Assembly (NCBI GenBank): GCA_003415625.1
Contig: PYIU01000005.1
Coordinates: 129,001-193,000 of the forward strand
Direction of reading: 5' to 3'
Source: Aquanectria penicillioides
Lineage: Eukaryota > Ascomycota > Sordariomycetes > Hypocreales > Nectriaceae
DNA length: 64,000 nt
The stretch's first letter is position 1. The number at the start of each line of letters is the position of its first letter. This document shows, one piece after another, positions 1 to 12,237 of this stretch. Under the pieces are notes generated by a model, which was given only the letters and a program-made list of their open reading frames with translations, did no database searches and was not told the origin of the DNA. A program made the position numbers and the translations under genes.

Positions 1-767
1 TTCGTGTATAGGGTAGGGATTGCGGTCTACTACACAACCCGAGTTAAGATATTTGTACTGAGCTCAGTATAGAGTCAGCACGGCCACTAGATAACCTCGT
101 CGTAAACGATTAATCGTATTGAAGGTTTCGCAACCTAGAACCCTGTTGTACGCCTCAGTCGACCACATCTGGCCAGGGCTTTTGCTACCAAACATGTCCT
201 AAGCGGGTAAATTAGGTGATAGAAACACGAATGGCGTAGTTCAGTTCAGGACAGCCGTCCAATGCCCTACGTTCCTTCACCCCCTCCTCCTTGCACGTAT
301 TTAGCCGACCACTTATTCCTATTGAGCGCTGGAAGCACTCTTGTAGGCTCGGCGCAGCTTACTCCAGCCCCTAGACAGATTATCAAAGCCAAAATCCTTC
401 GAGTCAGAATGCACGAGTCAGTCAGCTACGGAGGCTAGAAGCAGCATCCATACCCACGCTATGCCATGGCCACTATAGTCAATGAACTTCAGAGTTACTC
501 CACACACGAGACCCACATTACACAGCTTCCCTGCACGTTTATGGGCAATGTCCGTGTACCAACAGAGGAGCACGATGCGGGGGATGCCACTGCGACGGCG
601 GGTCACTCCCTGCATAACATTTGAGGGTAAGATCTTGCTCTCCCTTTACTCGGTTCAGGGGCTGGAGGAGTATATAATGACCTTGAGAGATATGCCTGAT
701 GGGATCACCATAACTAAGTCTTCAACGTCAAGACTCTTTATTTTATCCGCACCTAGCTTGTATCAAA
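1..767. other. 5' intergenic stretch with tannase promoter
   Basis: No supported gene. A TATA-like TATATAAT lies at 671-678, about 97 bases before the ATG of the tannase-family gene at 768, and is probably its core promoter. The short reading frames here show no recognisable domain. Confidence 0.5.
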
Positions 768-2490
768 ATGTCTTTGGCAGCCATGAGTGCAAGTCCTTGC
801 GTGGCATCTTCATTCACAGCCCCCTCAGCATTCGGTGCTGAAATCCTGGCTTTAAATGCAGCAACAGTGAATAATTTTACGCTTCCAATTCCTGATGTTA
901 TTGATGTTGGAGTTGATAATCCGCCCGTAATCAGCTTTTGCAATGTTACCATCACCTATACTCATCCTGGGCAGAACGACACCATTAAAGTCGAAACTTG
1001 GCTGCCTCTTGATGGTTGGAATGGAAAGCTACAAGCCGTTGGTGGCGGCGGCTGGGTTGCTGGTCGTGGATACATTTCGTATGTACGAATGCTGGATCCA
1101 ATTGCTGATGGCTATGTGACCACAACTACGGACGCAGGACAAGCTGGCTGGGGAGCTCTCGGCGAGTGGGCGCTCTTGAGTAGAGGGAATATTAATATGT
1201 ATGCGATGCAAAATTTGGGTCTTACCTCTTTGAATGACACCGTAAGTCCACCAACAGCTTTATACTGTTACTGACTAGAGGTACTGAAGTCCTCTTCCAG
1301 GCCACAATTGCAAAGTCTCTTGCTAAAAGCTATTATGGAAAACCTCCCACCAGATCATATTGGAATGGGTGTTCCCAAGGTGGCCGACAGGGTCTTGCTC
1401 TCGCTCAGCGATATCCAACAGCTTACGACGGTATTTTGTCGGCAGCACCAGCGATCCACTGGGCTGAGCTGATAGCAAGCTCTCTCTGGCCGGTCGCATT
1501 TATACAGTTCACAAACCAGTATCCACGAGGCTGTGAGCTCACTCTCCTGACTTCGCTCGCTGTATCTGTATGCGACAAATTGGACGGAGTCGTCGATGGA
1601 CGAATTGGAGATCCCGAGGCCTGCAGGAGGCAGTTCAAGCCGGAGTCATACGTTGGACAGGTTTTCATGTGCGATGAAACGGGTTCACAGATGCGCTTAA
1701 GCTCCGCTAGTGTTTCGGTTGCGTCTGCCATTTGGGATGGACCTAGGTTCTCCGATGGTAGGTTCATCTGGTACGGTTTTGATATTGGAACCAACATCAC
1801 ATCACTCGCCCAGTCCACATGCGCAGATGATGGAACCTGTGTGGCCACAGGAGGAGCTTCCATAGCATCTTCTATTCGGTATTTTGTAGACAGAGACTTC
1901 TCCAGCAACGTAACTGCAGTTACCCACGAAGAGTTCGATCACATGTATCGATCACTCCGGAGCCTTTTCGCCTCAAATCTGGAGACCAATGACGCCGATA
2001 TCACTGAGTTCCGAAAGGCAGGCGGAAAATTACTCACCTACCACGGCTTAGTAAGTCCTAGAGAGTGATGCTCAAATTCAAATGCGAAGATACTGACTTT
2101 CACCTCATAAAGACGGACGCGGCTATCCCTTCACAGGGCACTCTGCATTACTACAAGAGTGTGAATGACACCCTAGGTAATATACAGGAGTTCTACAGGT
2201 ACTTCCGTGTCCCGGGACTGAACCATTGCTGGGGCGGTGTGACAAGTCACCCGGCTTCTATGTTCAATCAGTTAGTAAGTTGGGTTGAGGAGGGAATAGC
2301 ACCCACCAAGTCCAAAGTCACATTTACGCTTTCCGGAAATGGCACCAGTGAAGGGATTGCATTGCTTGTTCCTGGCCACAGAAGGCAACATTGTCTACAA
2401 AATGCAACTTTTCGACTGCAACTGAAAGTTGCTGGTCGTGTTCCGATTGACTGGGCTTCATATATTGTACCTAGTGCTTCTCGTAGCTAG
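768..2490 (+). CDS. Tannase/feruloyl esterase family hydrolase, frameshifted at the C-terminus
   Basis: Three exons: 768-1241, 1301-2050 and 2113-2490 (533 residues as read). It is a serine esterase of the fungal tannase/feruloyl esterase family, which cleaves ester bonds of gallic or hydroxycinnamic acids. The family CS-D-HC signature is visible: Cys182-Ser183 in NGCSQGG, probable catalytic Asp410 right after intron 2, and His446-Cys447 in VPGLNHCWGG; the paired cysteines form the family's active-site disulfide. The start is supported by the paralogue at 14476, whose first cysteine is also residue 11 and whose introns fall at the same places. No clear signal peptide is seen. A tandem ATTGC ATTGC at 2356-2365 shifts the frame; with one copy ignored the tail aligns to the paralogue (PQKA, then a CWSC motif) and stops at 2450. 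Substrate cannot be read from sequence. Confidence 0.85.
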
Positions 2491-2945
2491 TGTGCAAGCA
2501 ACTCAGTCTTCAATTGCACCTAGATATTGATGATGTGCTACTTAGCAGCTCAAATTAAGGCGTCGCACAATTCTGAACATTAATTTTGGGACCATTCACA
2601 CTTGCCGTACAACCCTCTAGCATAATGTGGCTGTCAAGTATGACGTTGGGCGACAACCAAATATTAATGACTAGCTTCCATGTCGGTTTGTTCCGTGTGT
2701 CATTTGCTCTCTTATAGGATATTGGTACAGGACACCTTGTTGATTGCCTCTCATCTTGAACTACTCAACTGCTCGCATGGCCTTTAGTGACGGATCAAGG
2801 CATCACAAAATAATATTAGGTCTCGATTTGAAAGGATAGATTCTTAGGCAGAACCTGCTGCAGGATCTATAGCGTATGAAGAAAGCGCCATTTCTACAGG
2901 TACCGCAGGTCGTGGCTCTGAGAAAAAGCGACGAATCTCTGGTAT
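2491..2945. other. Intergenic, convergent 3' ends
   Basis: This is the 3' flank between the tannase-family gene (plus strand) and the enoyl-CoA hydratase gene (minus strand). Apart from AT-rich 3'-end sequence I see nothing in it. Confidence 0.4.
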
Positions 2946-3800
2946 TCATAATTTCGAGTCCTTCCAAACCGGCAATCTTTTTTGCACAAATGCTGCTAGA
3001 CCTTCACGAATATTTTCACCTCGCTCCAGCACACGGAAGTGCTGCTGGTGCCATTGTTCCGTAGCCTCTTCGACATTTGCCGTCTCCCAAGCTTGCCGCA
3101 ATCCCTCTCTTGCACAAATGACAGCATCTGGACTGTTCTCTGCAATCATTGAAGCATATTGAAGGGCTTCATCAACAACGTTAGTCTCAGGAACCACTTT
3201 GTTCACGATTCCCCAGGAGTGCATTTCCTGTGCAGAGAGCTGCCGCCCCGTCAGGACAATCTCAGAAGCCACCTGCATTCCCGCGGTATGTACTATCCTG
3301 GTCAGAACACCACCGGTCGGCGCCAGTCCTCGCTTCACTTCAGGAAGACCAAATATTGCCGTATCTGCTGCAACAACGAGATCGCAATTGACAGCGAACT
3401 CACACCCACCACCAAAAGCGAATCCATTCACTGCAGCTATGATAGGCTTCTTGCCCTTGCGTCGTGTGAAAGGGATGCTGCCTTCTCGCACGCCAAAACG
3501 CTCCCCTATGTTCTTTTCTATGGCACGTCGCCATTCTTTGAGGTCCGCCCCAGCGGTAAATGCGCGGCCTGTTCCGGTGATGACCAACACGCGAAGCGAA
3601 GGCTCGGCATCGTACCAGTCTAAAACAGAGTCGAGCTCCCGAAGTGCAGTCGATGAAAGGGCGTTGAGAACGGATGGGCGATTCATCCGAACCAAAAGAA
3701 CATGTTTTTTAGGGCGAGAGAGCTCCAAGAAGCTTAGTGGCGATGGTGGATGAGAACTTGTCAAAAGCTGCGCGCACATTGTGATGCTTGCAAGCGACAC
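2946..3800 (-). CDS. Peroxisomal enoyl-CoA hydratase/isomerase
   Basis: Single-exon gene, 284 residues, of the crotonase superfamily. It would hydrate or isomerise a CoA-thioester in beta-oxidation or a related side-chain degradation. Visible features are the oxyanion-hole segment TAGADLKEW (about residues 82-90), the core GFAFGGGCEFAVNCD (about 126-140) and the LPEVKRG segment with the expected active-site Glu. The protein ends in Ser-Lys-Leu, a textbook PTS1 signal, so import into peroxisomes is likely. A later Met (residue 8) is a possible alternative start. Its neighbours are tannase-family and GH3 genes; a role in degrading released aromatic acyl groups is inference only. Confidence 0.85.
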   Translation of the reverse strand: MSLASITMCAQLLTSSHPPSPLSFLELSRPKKHVLLVRMNRPSVLNALSSTALRELDSVLDWYDAEPSLRVLVITGTGRAFTAGADLKEWRRAIEKNIGERFGVREGSIPFTRRKGKKPIIAAVNGFAFGGGCEFAVNCDLVVAADTAIFGLPEVKRGLAPTGGVLTRIVHTAGMQVASEIVLTGRQLSAQEMHSWGIVNKVVPETNVVDEALQYASMIAENSPDAVICAREGLRQAWETANVEEATEQWHQQHFRVLERGENIREGLAAFVQKRLPVWKDSKL

Positions 3801-4101
3801 TGCTGATGGAAAATCAGTGTTGTGTTAGCGCGATATCGATGGCAAGGTTTCAATAGAAGCGGTATCGGGTGACTGAAAGTTGGTTTGGCTGGAAATCTGA
3901 AGGAGCAGGCCGAGAACGACGCTGCTTTTAGTGCTTTGGCCAATTTGCCAACTTTCTCCATGAAATCATCGGGCCGAGGTATAACAGCATAATGTCGGCT
4001 AAATAATATGAAGATTATTTTTTGGGCTATACAAAGTGGAATGTTAGATACAGAGCTGGAAAGAAAGTTAAAGTAAAATATCTACTGATTTATCAATATA
4101 T

Positions 4102-6791
4102 CTAGGGCATATAAGTCCTGCGACTAATAGATACTTCGGATTTTAGCACCAAGTCTACACTTGATTTACCGATGCTGAAGTTATAATCACCGCCTTCTAC
4201 AACCCAGGTATGCGCTTGCTCGTCCCAGGAAGCAAAGTCGCGGGCGTATACCAAGATATCTACTATCGAAAATGTAAAAGGCTCGAGATTCACCTTCTGA
4301 AGGCCTACGAGGACCTTGATAGGATTCTCGGAAGATGGCCTAACATTTCCAACGTAGACTTGCACGGCAATGGCACCCTGAACATCGCCGGTGTTGGAAA
4401 CTTTTACCCTGACGGCATAACTATCCACCGAAACTTCTTTGACTATCAAATCTTCGAATGAGAATGATGTATATGACAACCCGAAGCCGAATGGAAAGTT
4501 CACTTTGCTAGGAGGTAGCCGATCAAAATGCCTGTATCCAACAAACAATCCTTCCTCGTACTTTACCTGCGGCCCCCCGTGAAGTAGATCATTCGTCCCA
4601 GGGAAATTTCCGTACGCTGGACAGTCCTCAAGGCGTTTGGGAAAGGTGCACGTCAAGTGACCCTCGGGATTTTGAGCACCAGTCAGAACATCAACGATCG
4701 AATTTCCAGCCTCTTGGCCTGGGAACCATGCCTGAAGGAAAGCCTGAACCTTGTCCAGCCAGGGAAGGGCCACAGCACCACCGGTGCTATTCACAACGAT
4801 TACGTTCGGACAGACAGCGGCAACAGCCTCCACCAGACGGTCTTGGCTACCATCTCTAGGGAGATGGAAGCTAGTTCGATCTTGGCCTTCTGTCTCCCAT
4901 GACGGATCGTTTCCAGTGAAGATAATAGCATAGGCAGAGGTCCGAGCCAGCTCAATGGCTTCAGATAGAACATGCATATCGTGTTCTGTCGAGGACATAT
5001 AGCCTACCCGGACTCCAACCTGCCCTTCTAAAAACCCCAGTTGTTTATCCTCATCTGTAGTCGGTGGTTTGGTGTATATCTGAATCCTGTACTCTGCACC
5101 CTGTTGCATGGTGACCTGGGCGCGAGGAGCAGGAACACCACCGAATAGAAAAGCCATACCATCTGAGCAGTTTCTTTGTTGCTGTAGGACAATATTCCCA
5201 TTGATGATCAGCTGAGATGGACCAAGACTTGATAATGTGAAATAGTATGTTGCAGTCTTAGGTGCTCGGAAAACGGTGATCAACTCGGTTTCCATATTTT
5301 CAAGAACATGGCCATCCAAAAGGGATATCTCGGACTTTTTATAGCCATGCATAGTCTTGGTGGGTGTAGAGTTTCCGGGCTGATAAATATGGCAAGTAAA
5401 ACCCGGGGCCCCTGTCAGATCGACGATAGAATCGGTAAGAAGCGGAAGTTGACGAAACGTATGTGCGCCTATGAAGATCAGGATTAGGATCACGATGATT
5501 GGCGGTAAATATCATACCTTTGGAGTAAGAAAATTCTACACCGCAGTCTATAAAAGCTTCATGCATCGCATCCCAAGGGGTGACGCGATAATGAGGCTTA
5601 ACTGAAGCGCTTCCCCCTCCATGAGCGAGGCACTCCTTAGCATAACCTAGGAGAGCAATCTTTTTCCCTTGAACTTTGGCTTTTGTTAAAGGAAGACAAT
5701 TTCTTTCATTCTTCAATAAAGCAATTCCTTTGGAGCCAGCTTCTCTTATGAGACTTGAGTGGTCTGGGTCAATGATGGCTTGCTCTCCTGGGTCGTCCCA
5801 CATAGGGTTTTCAAAGCATTTCAATTGCTTTAGAAATCCGAGTACACGGAGCGCTCTCTCTTCAATCACTTGTTCTGTAAGTTGGTGGGATTGAATAGCG
5901 GCGAGCACCTCTGCTGACTTCCTCCACCGAGCAGGGCCGGGCATCTCAAGATCTACACCAGCATTCAAAGCTGCCGCGGTCGAGTTGACACCCCCCCAGT
6001 CGCTCATAACCAGGCCATCCCATTTCCATTCACCGCGGAGGACCTGTTTAAGTAAATATTCATTGGAGTCGGCGTGGTATCCATTGATCTTGTTGTACGC
6101 TGTCATGATCGCCCAGGGGTTCGCGTTCTTCACAATAAGCTCAAATGGCTTCAAGTAGATCTCTCGTAGAGGACGCTCGGCGACGACAGCGTTCACGTTC
6201 AGGCGTTCTGTCTCTTGCTCGTTTACAGCAAAATGTTTGACTGTTGCAGAAACCCCTGTGGATTGCAGCCCTATAACATTGGCGATGCCCATCTGGCCGC
6301 TCAGGAACGGGTCTTCTGAAAAGCTCTCGAAGTTGCGTCCTCCCAATGGATGTCTATGAATGCAAACAGTTGGAGCTAATAAGCAACGAGCACCTTTAGT
6401 AAGGCTTTCCTCGCCCAGAGCAATACCGATACGGCGGGCGATATCGACATCAAAGGTAGAGGCGACGCTGCAAGCTGCAGGGAAGCATGCTGCGCTCTGG
6501 CCATCTTTGATTTTGCTGCCTCGAGCACCATTGGGACCATCAGTAGTCTGGAAAAGGTCAGAGGGATCCTTTATCTGAGCCAATGTCGTAATGAGAGTGC
6601 CCACTAACCTTTACGCATGGGACACCTTGTGCTGGAATAGGGGTGGTCATCCACACTTCGCCGCCAGCTAGGAGGGAAATCTGTTGCTTAAAGCATTAGC
6701 CCTTTATTTGAAAACCTATGGTGGGTTATATGCGTACCTTCTCTTCCAGAGTTAGGCTTGACAGGATAGCGTCAATACCTCGGGACTCCAT
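4102..6791 (-). CDS. GH3 beta-glucosidase with PA14 domain
   Basis: Four exons on the minus strand: 6738-6791, 6609-6680, 5518-6547 and 4102-5468, giving 840 residues. Order: GH3 N-terminal barrel from the start LTLEEK-ISLLAGG, the nucleophile Asp225 in VMSDWGG, a PA14 carbohydrate-binding insert from about residue 387 to 550, the acid/base Glu about residue 579 in WETEGQDR, and a C-terminal fibronectin-III-like domain after FGFGLSYT. This is the architecture and size of fungal PA14-containing beta-glucosidases, which split terminal beta-glucosides or aryl glucosides. The ATG at 6791 was chosen because family members begin shortly before the LTLEEK motif. There is no signal peptide, so it is probably intracellular. 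All introns are GT-AG. Confidence 0.88.
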
Positions 6792-9700
6792 CTCGAGGAA
6801 GATCCGGAGATGGGGCCTGAGTAACTCGTAACTGGTTCCTGTCGAGAGACCAATGCGTACGCTGGAGTTGCGACAACAGACTGATTTCACAGGATATGAA
6901 TAAGGTTTGTTTTGGTAGCGCCACCGACTGGATCTTGGGATGTTCCTTGCGCACGAAATGGTGGCAATAGCGACACCCTTATTTTCGCTCACAGAACTGC
7001 TTTGATCCTTCGTTACTAGGATCTTATTTCTTCGAGGAGAGACTTTTGCTTTTTTGTTTCAAACGTAGCAGTCATCAAAGCGTCGACACGGCAATATTAT
7101 CTACCGTACGCGTGCCCCGCATCCTCGTTTGTCAGTACGATTGACCATGATAGCCGGTCGCCAAGATGGATCCGGTTGCATGTGCCCCACATTCTCACAG
7201 CCGTCCCATGAGCGAAAGCAAAAGTCCTCGGATGTTAGTAATTACACTATGGAGACAATCGTTGCGCTCGGGATAAAGGAAGCCGAGCCCAGTAGAGACG
7301 ACGCTGAAGCAACTTGTGGCGTTACTCATACGCTGAGCACTCAAATAATACCATCACGGGGTCAACAGCACAATCGGTGTAGAATGTTCCGGTTATGAGA
7401 AGCATTTTTCTTGGGTACCCATCGGGTTTTGACTTTGACAAAGCCATATCGTTGACTTGGGAGTATATTGAGACTGGTTGCTTCACTCGTTATTGACACT
7501 GGCCTCGGTGATGCCCCATTCGTGAGTTTCCATCTGTCACGCTTATGGCCGTGACATTCCACCCGGTCCCTATGTGATGTATCGAGTGGCCTCTATAGGA
7601 AAAGCCGGTCTATAAGATCGTGCCCGTTAGTAATTATATGTACTTCACAAACTAAGACAGCCATAGATTCCTAGTAAAAAGCTGGATTCTAGGTGCCTAA
7701 GCCAATACCCTAATAGTGACTCGATCAGAATTATATGCAGGTAGGAGCTTGACTTCAACAACTGGACGAGGCCAATGCCGCCTTCAACCCCCAGGCTGAG
7801 ATCTAAAGTCTAGGTGAAGTAACTGTACTCATTTCGATGAGGGGTAACAGAGCTATGTAGATATTCCAGAGTTGACCTTGTACTAGATTAATCCCCAATG
7901 GGCCCAGAATTTACGCATTAAGCCACTAAATGTAGTGCTAGTTCAACGTACCGTACGTACCCTGTTGCTGCATTACCCACCAGGCCGAAGATGTTGAGCA
8001 GGAACTGACTCATTATTATTACGCAGGAGCTCACTTCCTCTCAGCAATGGGATCACCTCCCGGGTAAGGCTAAGAAATTTCGATCTCCCTTTGCATGACT
8101 GTTCGTCAATAAACATGGGTCGGGTGGGAATCGCCAGAGATGAGGCAACAATATCCCACCACCACATCAGCCCAGATCCAGACATTTAGCCAAAACCGAG
8201 GTCAATTCTCTTGACTTGAAGGACATGTTTGTTTCTGAACTTTTGCCGATTCGAATTTGCCCGATTCCTGTACACTTCCCCACTAACTTTGATTTGGTGT
8301 ATCTGATCACACCACTGCTTCGCGGTAATCTAACCCGCTGCTAGGATTCTGCTCACAGAACTCAGCTACATACCATCTGCAAGTGACATGGGTATGTGAT
8401 GGACAGGGATGTGGTCCACAATTTCTGGTAGTCTAGAGTCCGGCTATTCCTGAGTTCAACTAGTTACTAACGACCGGCGTCAACGGGGTTATATTTATCG
8501 TATCGGATACAGCCTTCCTGTCAAGCTGCATTACTACATGCTCGTATAGCAGCCAATAACGGTGGTGGCAACAGATCCAAATTTTGATCTCGGCTGTTGT
8601 GCAAGGGCTGTGTTCTCATGTTCTTTTTCACGAGCAGTGCCACTCAAAGAGTCATTATGGCCTCATGCTCGCTATACTTATCCGACCCATATTATCTCAA
8701 CTAAGGATCTCGGTAGTAATTATCCCGACTATATTCAGTATTCAGTGCCTTTCGCACCGTGACCTCTTGGGTGTAAAGCGTAACCAATCATAGCGTTAGG
8801 ATTGCATCCGTGTCATAATTCATGGCAACGCCATCAAACTCGCGTAACGTAGCATTCATCTTGGAGCAGAGGCTGATGTCCCACATCGTTTTACCTATTC
8901 AGCACACCGCCTAAGATGATGCAATTGGAGGGGTTCTATTCGGGTTTCCTAGGGATGTAGCTAGCTGTTGGGGTTTTTATTACCTCCAAAGTTTCCTCAG
9001 ATGTATAGGGTGAGTCAAATGACCACAGGATCTTAAACAAGCGGGTAGAAAGCAGACAAGGTAAAGTATGGGTAGTTTGTTGGTGGAAGGGGGCACTGGC
9101 CAAAACACACACCCCACCCAGAAGGGTATAGGGTAAGCAGATTCGGTGATGACCGAATAGCCTTTCCAAGCAGCTGTGAACAACTTGGGAGAGTGTTAGA
9201 GCATCTGATCAGAAGCTCTGGAGTGCCCCTAAAAGAAAAGAAAAAGGAATATAAAACGGGAAGTCATAAATAAAGGAATGTCATAAGGGGGCTGCACCGG
9301 GACTTCAACCGAGTCCAAATGCAAGGAATTCAGGATTTCAAAAATAAGAATTGGTTGGAGAAAACTGCCTGTTCATTTCCTACGTCTCTGAGGTCCCTTT
9401 TATCTTCCTTGACCAACCTGATGACAGATTGATCCACATTACCCTAGACCCCAACTCAGTAGGTTATTTGTAACTTGGGAGAATGTCGATGGTTTTGTAT
9501 AGAATATAAATGGTCGCAGAGGAAATAGGCTTTACCACAAAGAGGGCGTGTTTCTGGGGTAGACTACAACTTGAGGATTAAATCCACAAAGAGAATGATG
9601 TGAATGATCTTTTTCTTCTCCTTGATTCCCCTACTAACTTATGAAGAGGCTACATCGTTTCGAAAACTACTTTTGGCACGGGGTTTCATTTGCTATTGAA

Positions 9701-9804
9701 CTTATACACGCTACAGGCCGTTAGTAGGTCGCTTGACTGATTTTGTGGCCTTCTCACACAGCCCTGAGTTCAGATACCAGTCCAGGCACGTTTTAACTAG
9801 ATGA
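6792..9804. other. Gene-poor intergenic stretch (3 kb)
   Basis: No reading frame here shows a recognisable domain. One near-match to the recurring palindrome, CGTATCGGATACA, lies at 8499-8511. I see no tRNA, transposon ends or other structure. Confidence 0.4.
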
Positions 9805-11810
9805 CTATTTCACAATGATTCTCACACGCCCGATGTTCATCACCTTGGCAAACAAACTGCCAGCCTTTCCCTCACGATGTGCAGTGACTCTAATTCCTGC
9901 AAAATACGTCCCTGGTTCCTCGTATACGTAGCTAGCATTGAGCTCTAGAGAGTTTGACGGGCCCTCAAAGTCCATAACCGTATAGCTTCCATTGCCCAAG
10001 TAATCCCATTCGACAGCCACTATCTTGCCAGCATCTGGTGCGGCTTCGATAGATGCACTCAAGTTAATTTGCTGGCCCCTCGAAACTATAACAGGAGTTT
10101 CTGGGCTGTTTCCATTAACTGTGAGTCGTACAGTAGGCTGAATACCTTGACGCTTTGCAGCCGGCTCTGGCACTTGGATTTGACTATTCGATACATGATA
10201 CCTTGTCGAAAGAGGGGGAGCAATTCCCTCTTCTACCCACTGGCCGAGGTCTCGTAGAGCCTGTTGATAGATGCCATTGTAGTCGACAAGGTAAGAGGCA
10301 CGTATTCCCTCGGGAGTTTCCTCGTTGTGGTCGGCATGGTCGTTGTACCAGATTCGATACTTGTCATCGAACTTCTCCCCTGTAGAGTTCTGGACCATGC
10401 TTCGATACCAATCAGAATGCCAAGGAAAGGCATCGCTATCCCAAAGATTATCGACCACAATCATTTTCCCCTGGAAATTGCCAGTTGGCGTACCGCCTCC
10501 CCTGGTGGCCTCCGCGACCAGAGCCGATACTTCAACGCTTCGCTGAGGGTACAATGGCTGTCCGTCACTTTTCCGGAATTGATCGAAGCCATAGAAGCCA
10601 GATAGTGATGGAAGGCGATAGCGATAGTAGGCTAAGAGCGCTATGAAACAATGGTTGTCGATCTTGACCTTGCCCCCTTCAGCAAGCGCGTCAAGTGTTG
10701 TCTGGTCATTACCCTCGCTGAGGACAAATGCTCTCAGGGTCTGGTTTAACGACCCTGTGAGTGGCTGGGCCAACATGGTTCCGTTTGATAGGTACACGGA
10801 CACTACAAATCCACGCGAGTCCCTTGACACTGGAAAATCTCTAAAGGAGAGAGATTTTGGCGTCCCATCATCACCGCGGCCAACTGAAGTGATAATGGTG
10901 TGGACATCAATGACAACCGAACGGACGATATCGCCAAGTTCAGATTCCTCCGAGCCCAAGTAACCTGGCGCGTTCCAGAAATCTTCACAATAGTCGGGGT
11001 CCAAGCCGTATACAGTAGATGTCAACACGTCTAGTGTCCTGGTATCAGCTACCTTGTCGAAGTCTTCCCACTTATGGAGAGGTATTCCCATTAAGGTTGC
11101 CTCGCGAAGCATTGACTTTCCCACCTCATTGAGATGCGCAAATGGGTTTCCATCGCCTCCAGGCCGCACCGAATCAATGATTTCAGAAGATTGGTTGCGT
11201 AGAACGAGGCCTGCGAAGGCTCGCACAGCGGGGACATTCGGGATGGAGACGGGAACGGCTTGTACGAAAGTCACGGCGCCGTCCCAGACACCATTGGTAT
11301 TCTCCATTGCACCAACAGTTTGGTATGATCCTCCACTCCCACCGTAGATGAAGCCATAGATCTCATTCTGTTGACTGTAATACTGGATTGCAATCATCTT
11401 GGAGAGCTTAGCAGCTGCTGCGAATGCCCGGTAGCCACTTGTCCCTGTAGTTTGGACAGTATAGGCGCCACTCTCGGCCCCAAAAGCTATAGTGCTGTCG
11501 CTCGCCTCCGCCTCCTGTGTTGGGTAAAATCGTTGATAAAACCTTCCCCCCAAAGAGACTTCTGGGGCAAGTAAAAATTAAAAGTGACGCTCGTGTTTTT
11601 GAAGTATCCAGAGACTCTTCGATGAGACACCGGGGCCGTCTCGTCAGACTCCCTAACAATAACAGGGTCATTGTAGAGAGCATCAACGCAATCCGCCGTG
11701 ATTTGGACTGGGCCGTCGGCTGTCGATGCCACACATTCTGACGACAAGACTGGCACAAGGTTGTGCCACGTAGCAAGTAAAATTGCTAGGAGACGGTGGC
11801 AGTTCTTCAT
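9805..11810 (-). pseudogene. Secreted alpha/beta hydrolase with PKD-like tail, one frameshift
   Basis: Reading starts at 11810 with a signal peptide (Met, Lys, then LLAILLATW, cleavage near SSE). The first frame runs to FYLPQKSLWG, then the continuation (RFYQRFYPTQ and onward) lies in another frame that is open to 9805. The switch is at a run of six G on the coding strand (plus 11546-11551); one more G restores the frame, and no intron of plausible size does. The body has a nucleophile-elbow motif GGSGGS and a DHADHNEE segment that could hold the catalytic His; overall it resembles secreted tannase/esterase-like hydrolases. The last 110 residues look like a PKD/Ig-like beta-sandwich (VEWDYLGNGSYT, then YEEPGTYFAGIRVTA). 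It may be a true pseudogene or a sequencing error in an intact gene. Function beyond hydrolase is not known. Confidence 0.65.
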
Positions 11811-12076
11811 ACTGGCTTCTGACCGGCTCGTAGTGTTGATATCGTGGAGCAGGCCCCGCTATTCCTAACATTGCGGATAGGAGGAAAGACATGAAATTTA
11901 TGCCACACGTTCACGGTGATGACCATTCTTCAGTACGTATTTCTTCGTCAATATTAGGTACTGAACCAGTGCAGACTGGGGCGTGCATGGATTGGCTAGC
12001 ACAGCGGGATAAAAGAGGCCGGGGCCAAACAGCCTCAGCCGTATTTACTATCCTGTTTTCGTATTTCCAGGTTATT

Positions 12077-12115
12077 CGTATTAGGATACGTATGTATTAG
12101 TCGTATTTGGATACG
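12077..12115. promoter_or_regulatory. Pair of CGTAT-N4-ATACG palindromes
   Basis: CGTATTAGGATACG at 12077-12090 and CGTATTTGGATACG at 12102-12115, 11 bases apart, about 270-300 bases upstream of the hydrolase start at 11810. A regulatory role is inferred from the recurrence of the motif across the window. Confidence 0.45.
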
Positions 12116-12211
12116 ACTGACAAGGAAGCACTTGCTGCAACTTCACCATTTGCCGCGAGTCAAATGAGCTGCTGGATCGCACACCTTGCTACCCGGATAC
12201 AGACTTGCAGT

Positions 12212-12227
12212 GGGGGGGGGGGGGGGG
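12212..12227. repeat. Poly-G tract of 16
   Basis: Sixteen consecutive G on the plus strand, 10 bases past the stop codon of the Zn2Cys6 gene, so it would be a poly-C in that transcript's 3' UTR. Length is probably variable between isolates. Confidence 0.8.
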
Positions 12228-12237
12228 ATTTAATGAG

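Larger units (their letters stand above)
11811..12237. other. Intergenic with palindromes and a poly-G tract
   Basis: This is the upstream region of the hydrolase gene and the 3' flank of the Zn2Cys6 gene. It contains two CGTAT-N4-ATACG palindromes and a run of 16 G, each listed separately. Confidence 0.5.

Noticed and set aside
11517..11553. A tiny intron that would fix the hydrolase frame
   Set aside because: Only 28 bases long, removes conserved residues and gives the wrong phase.
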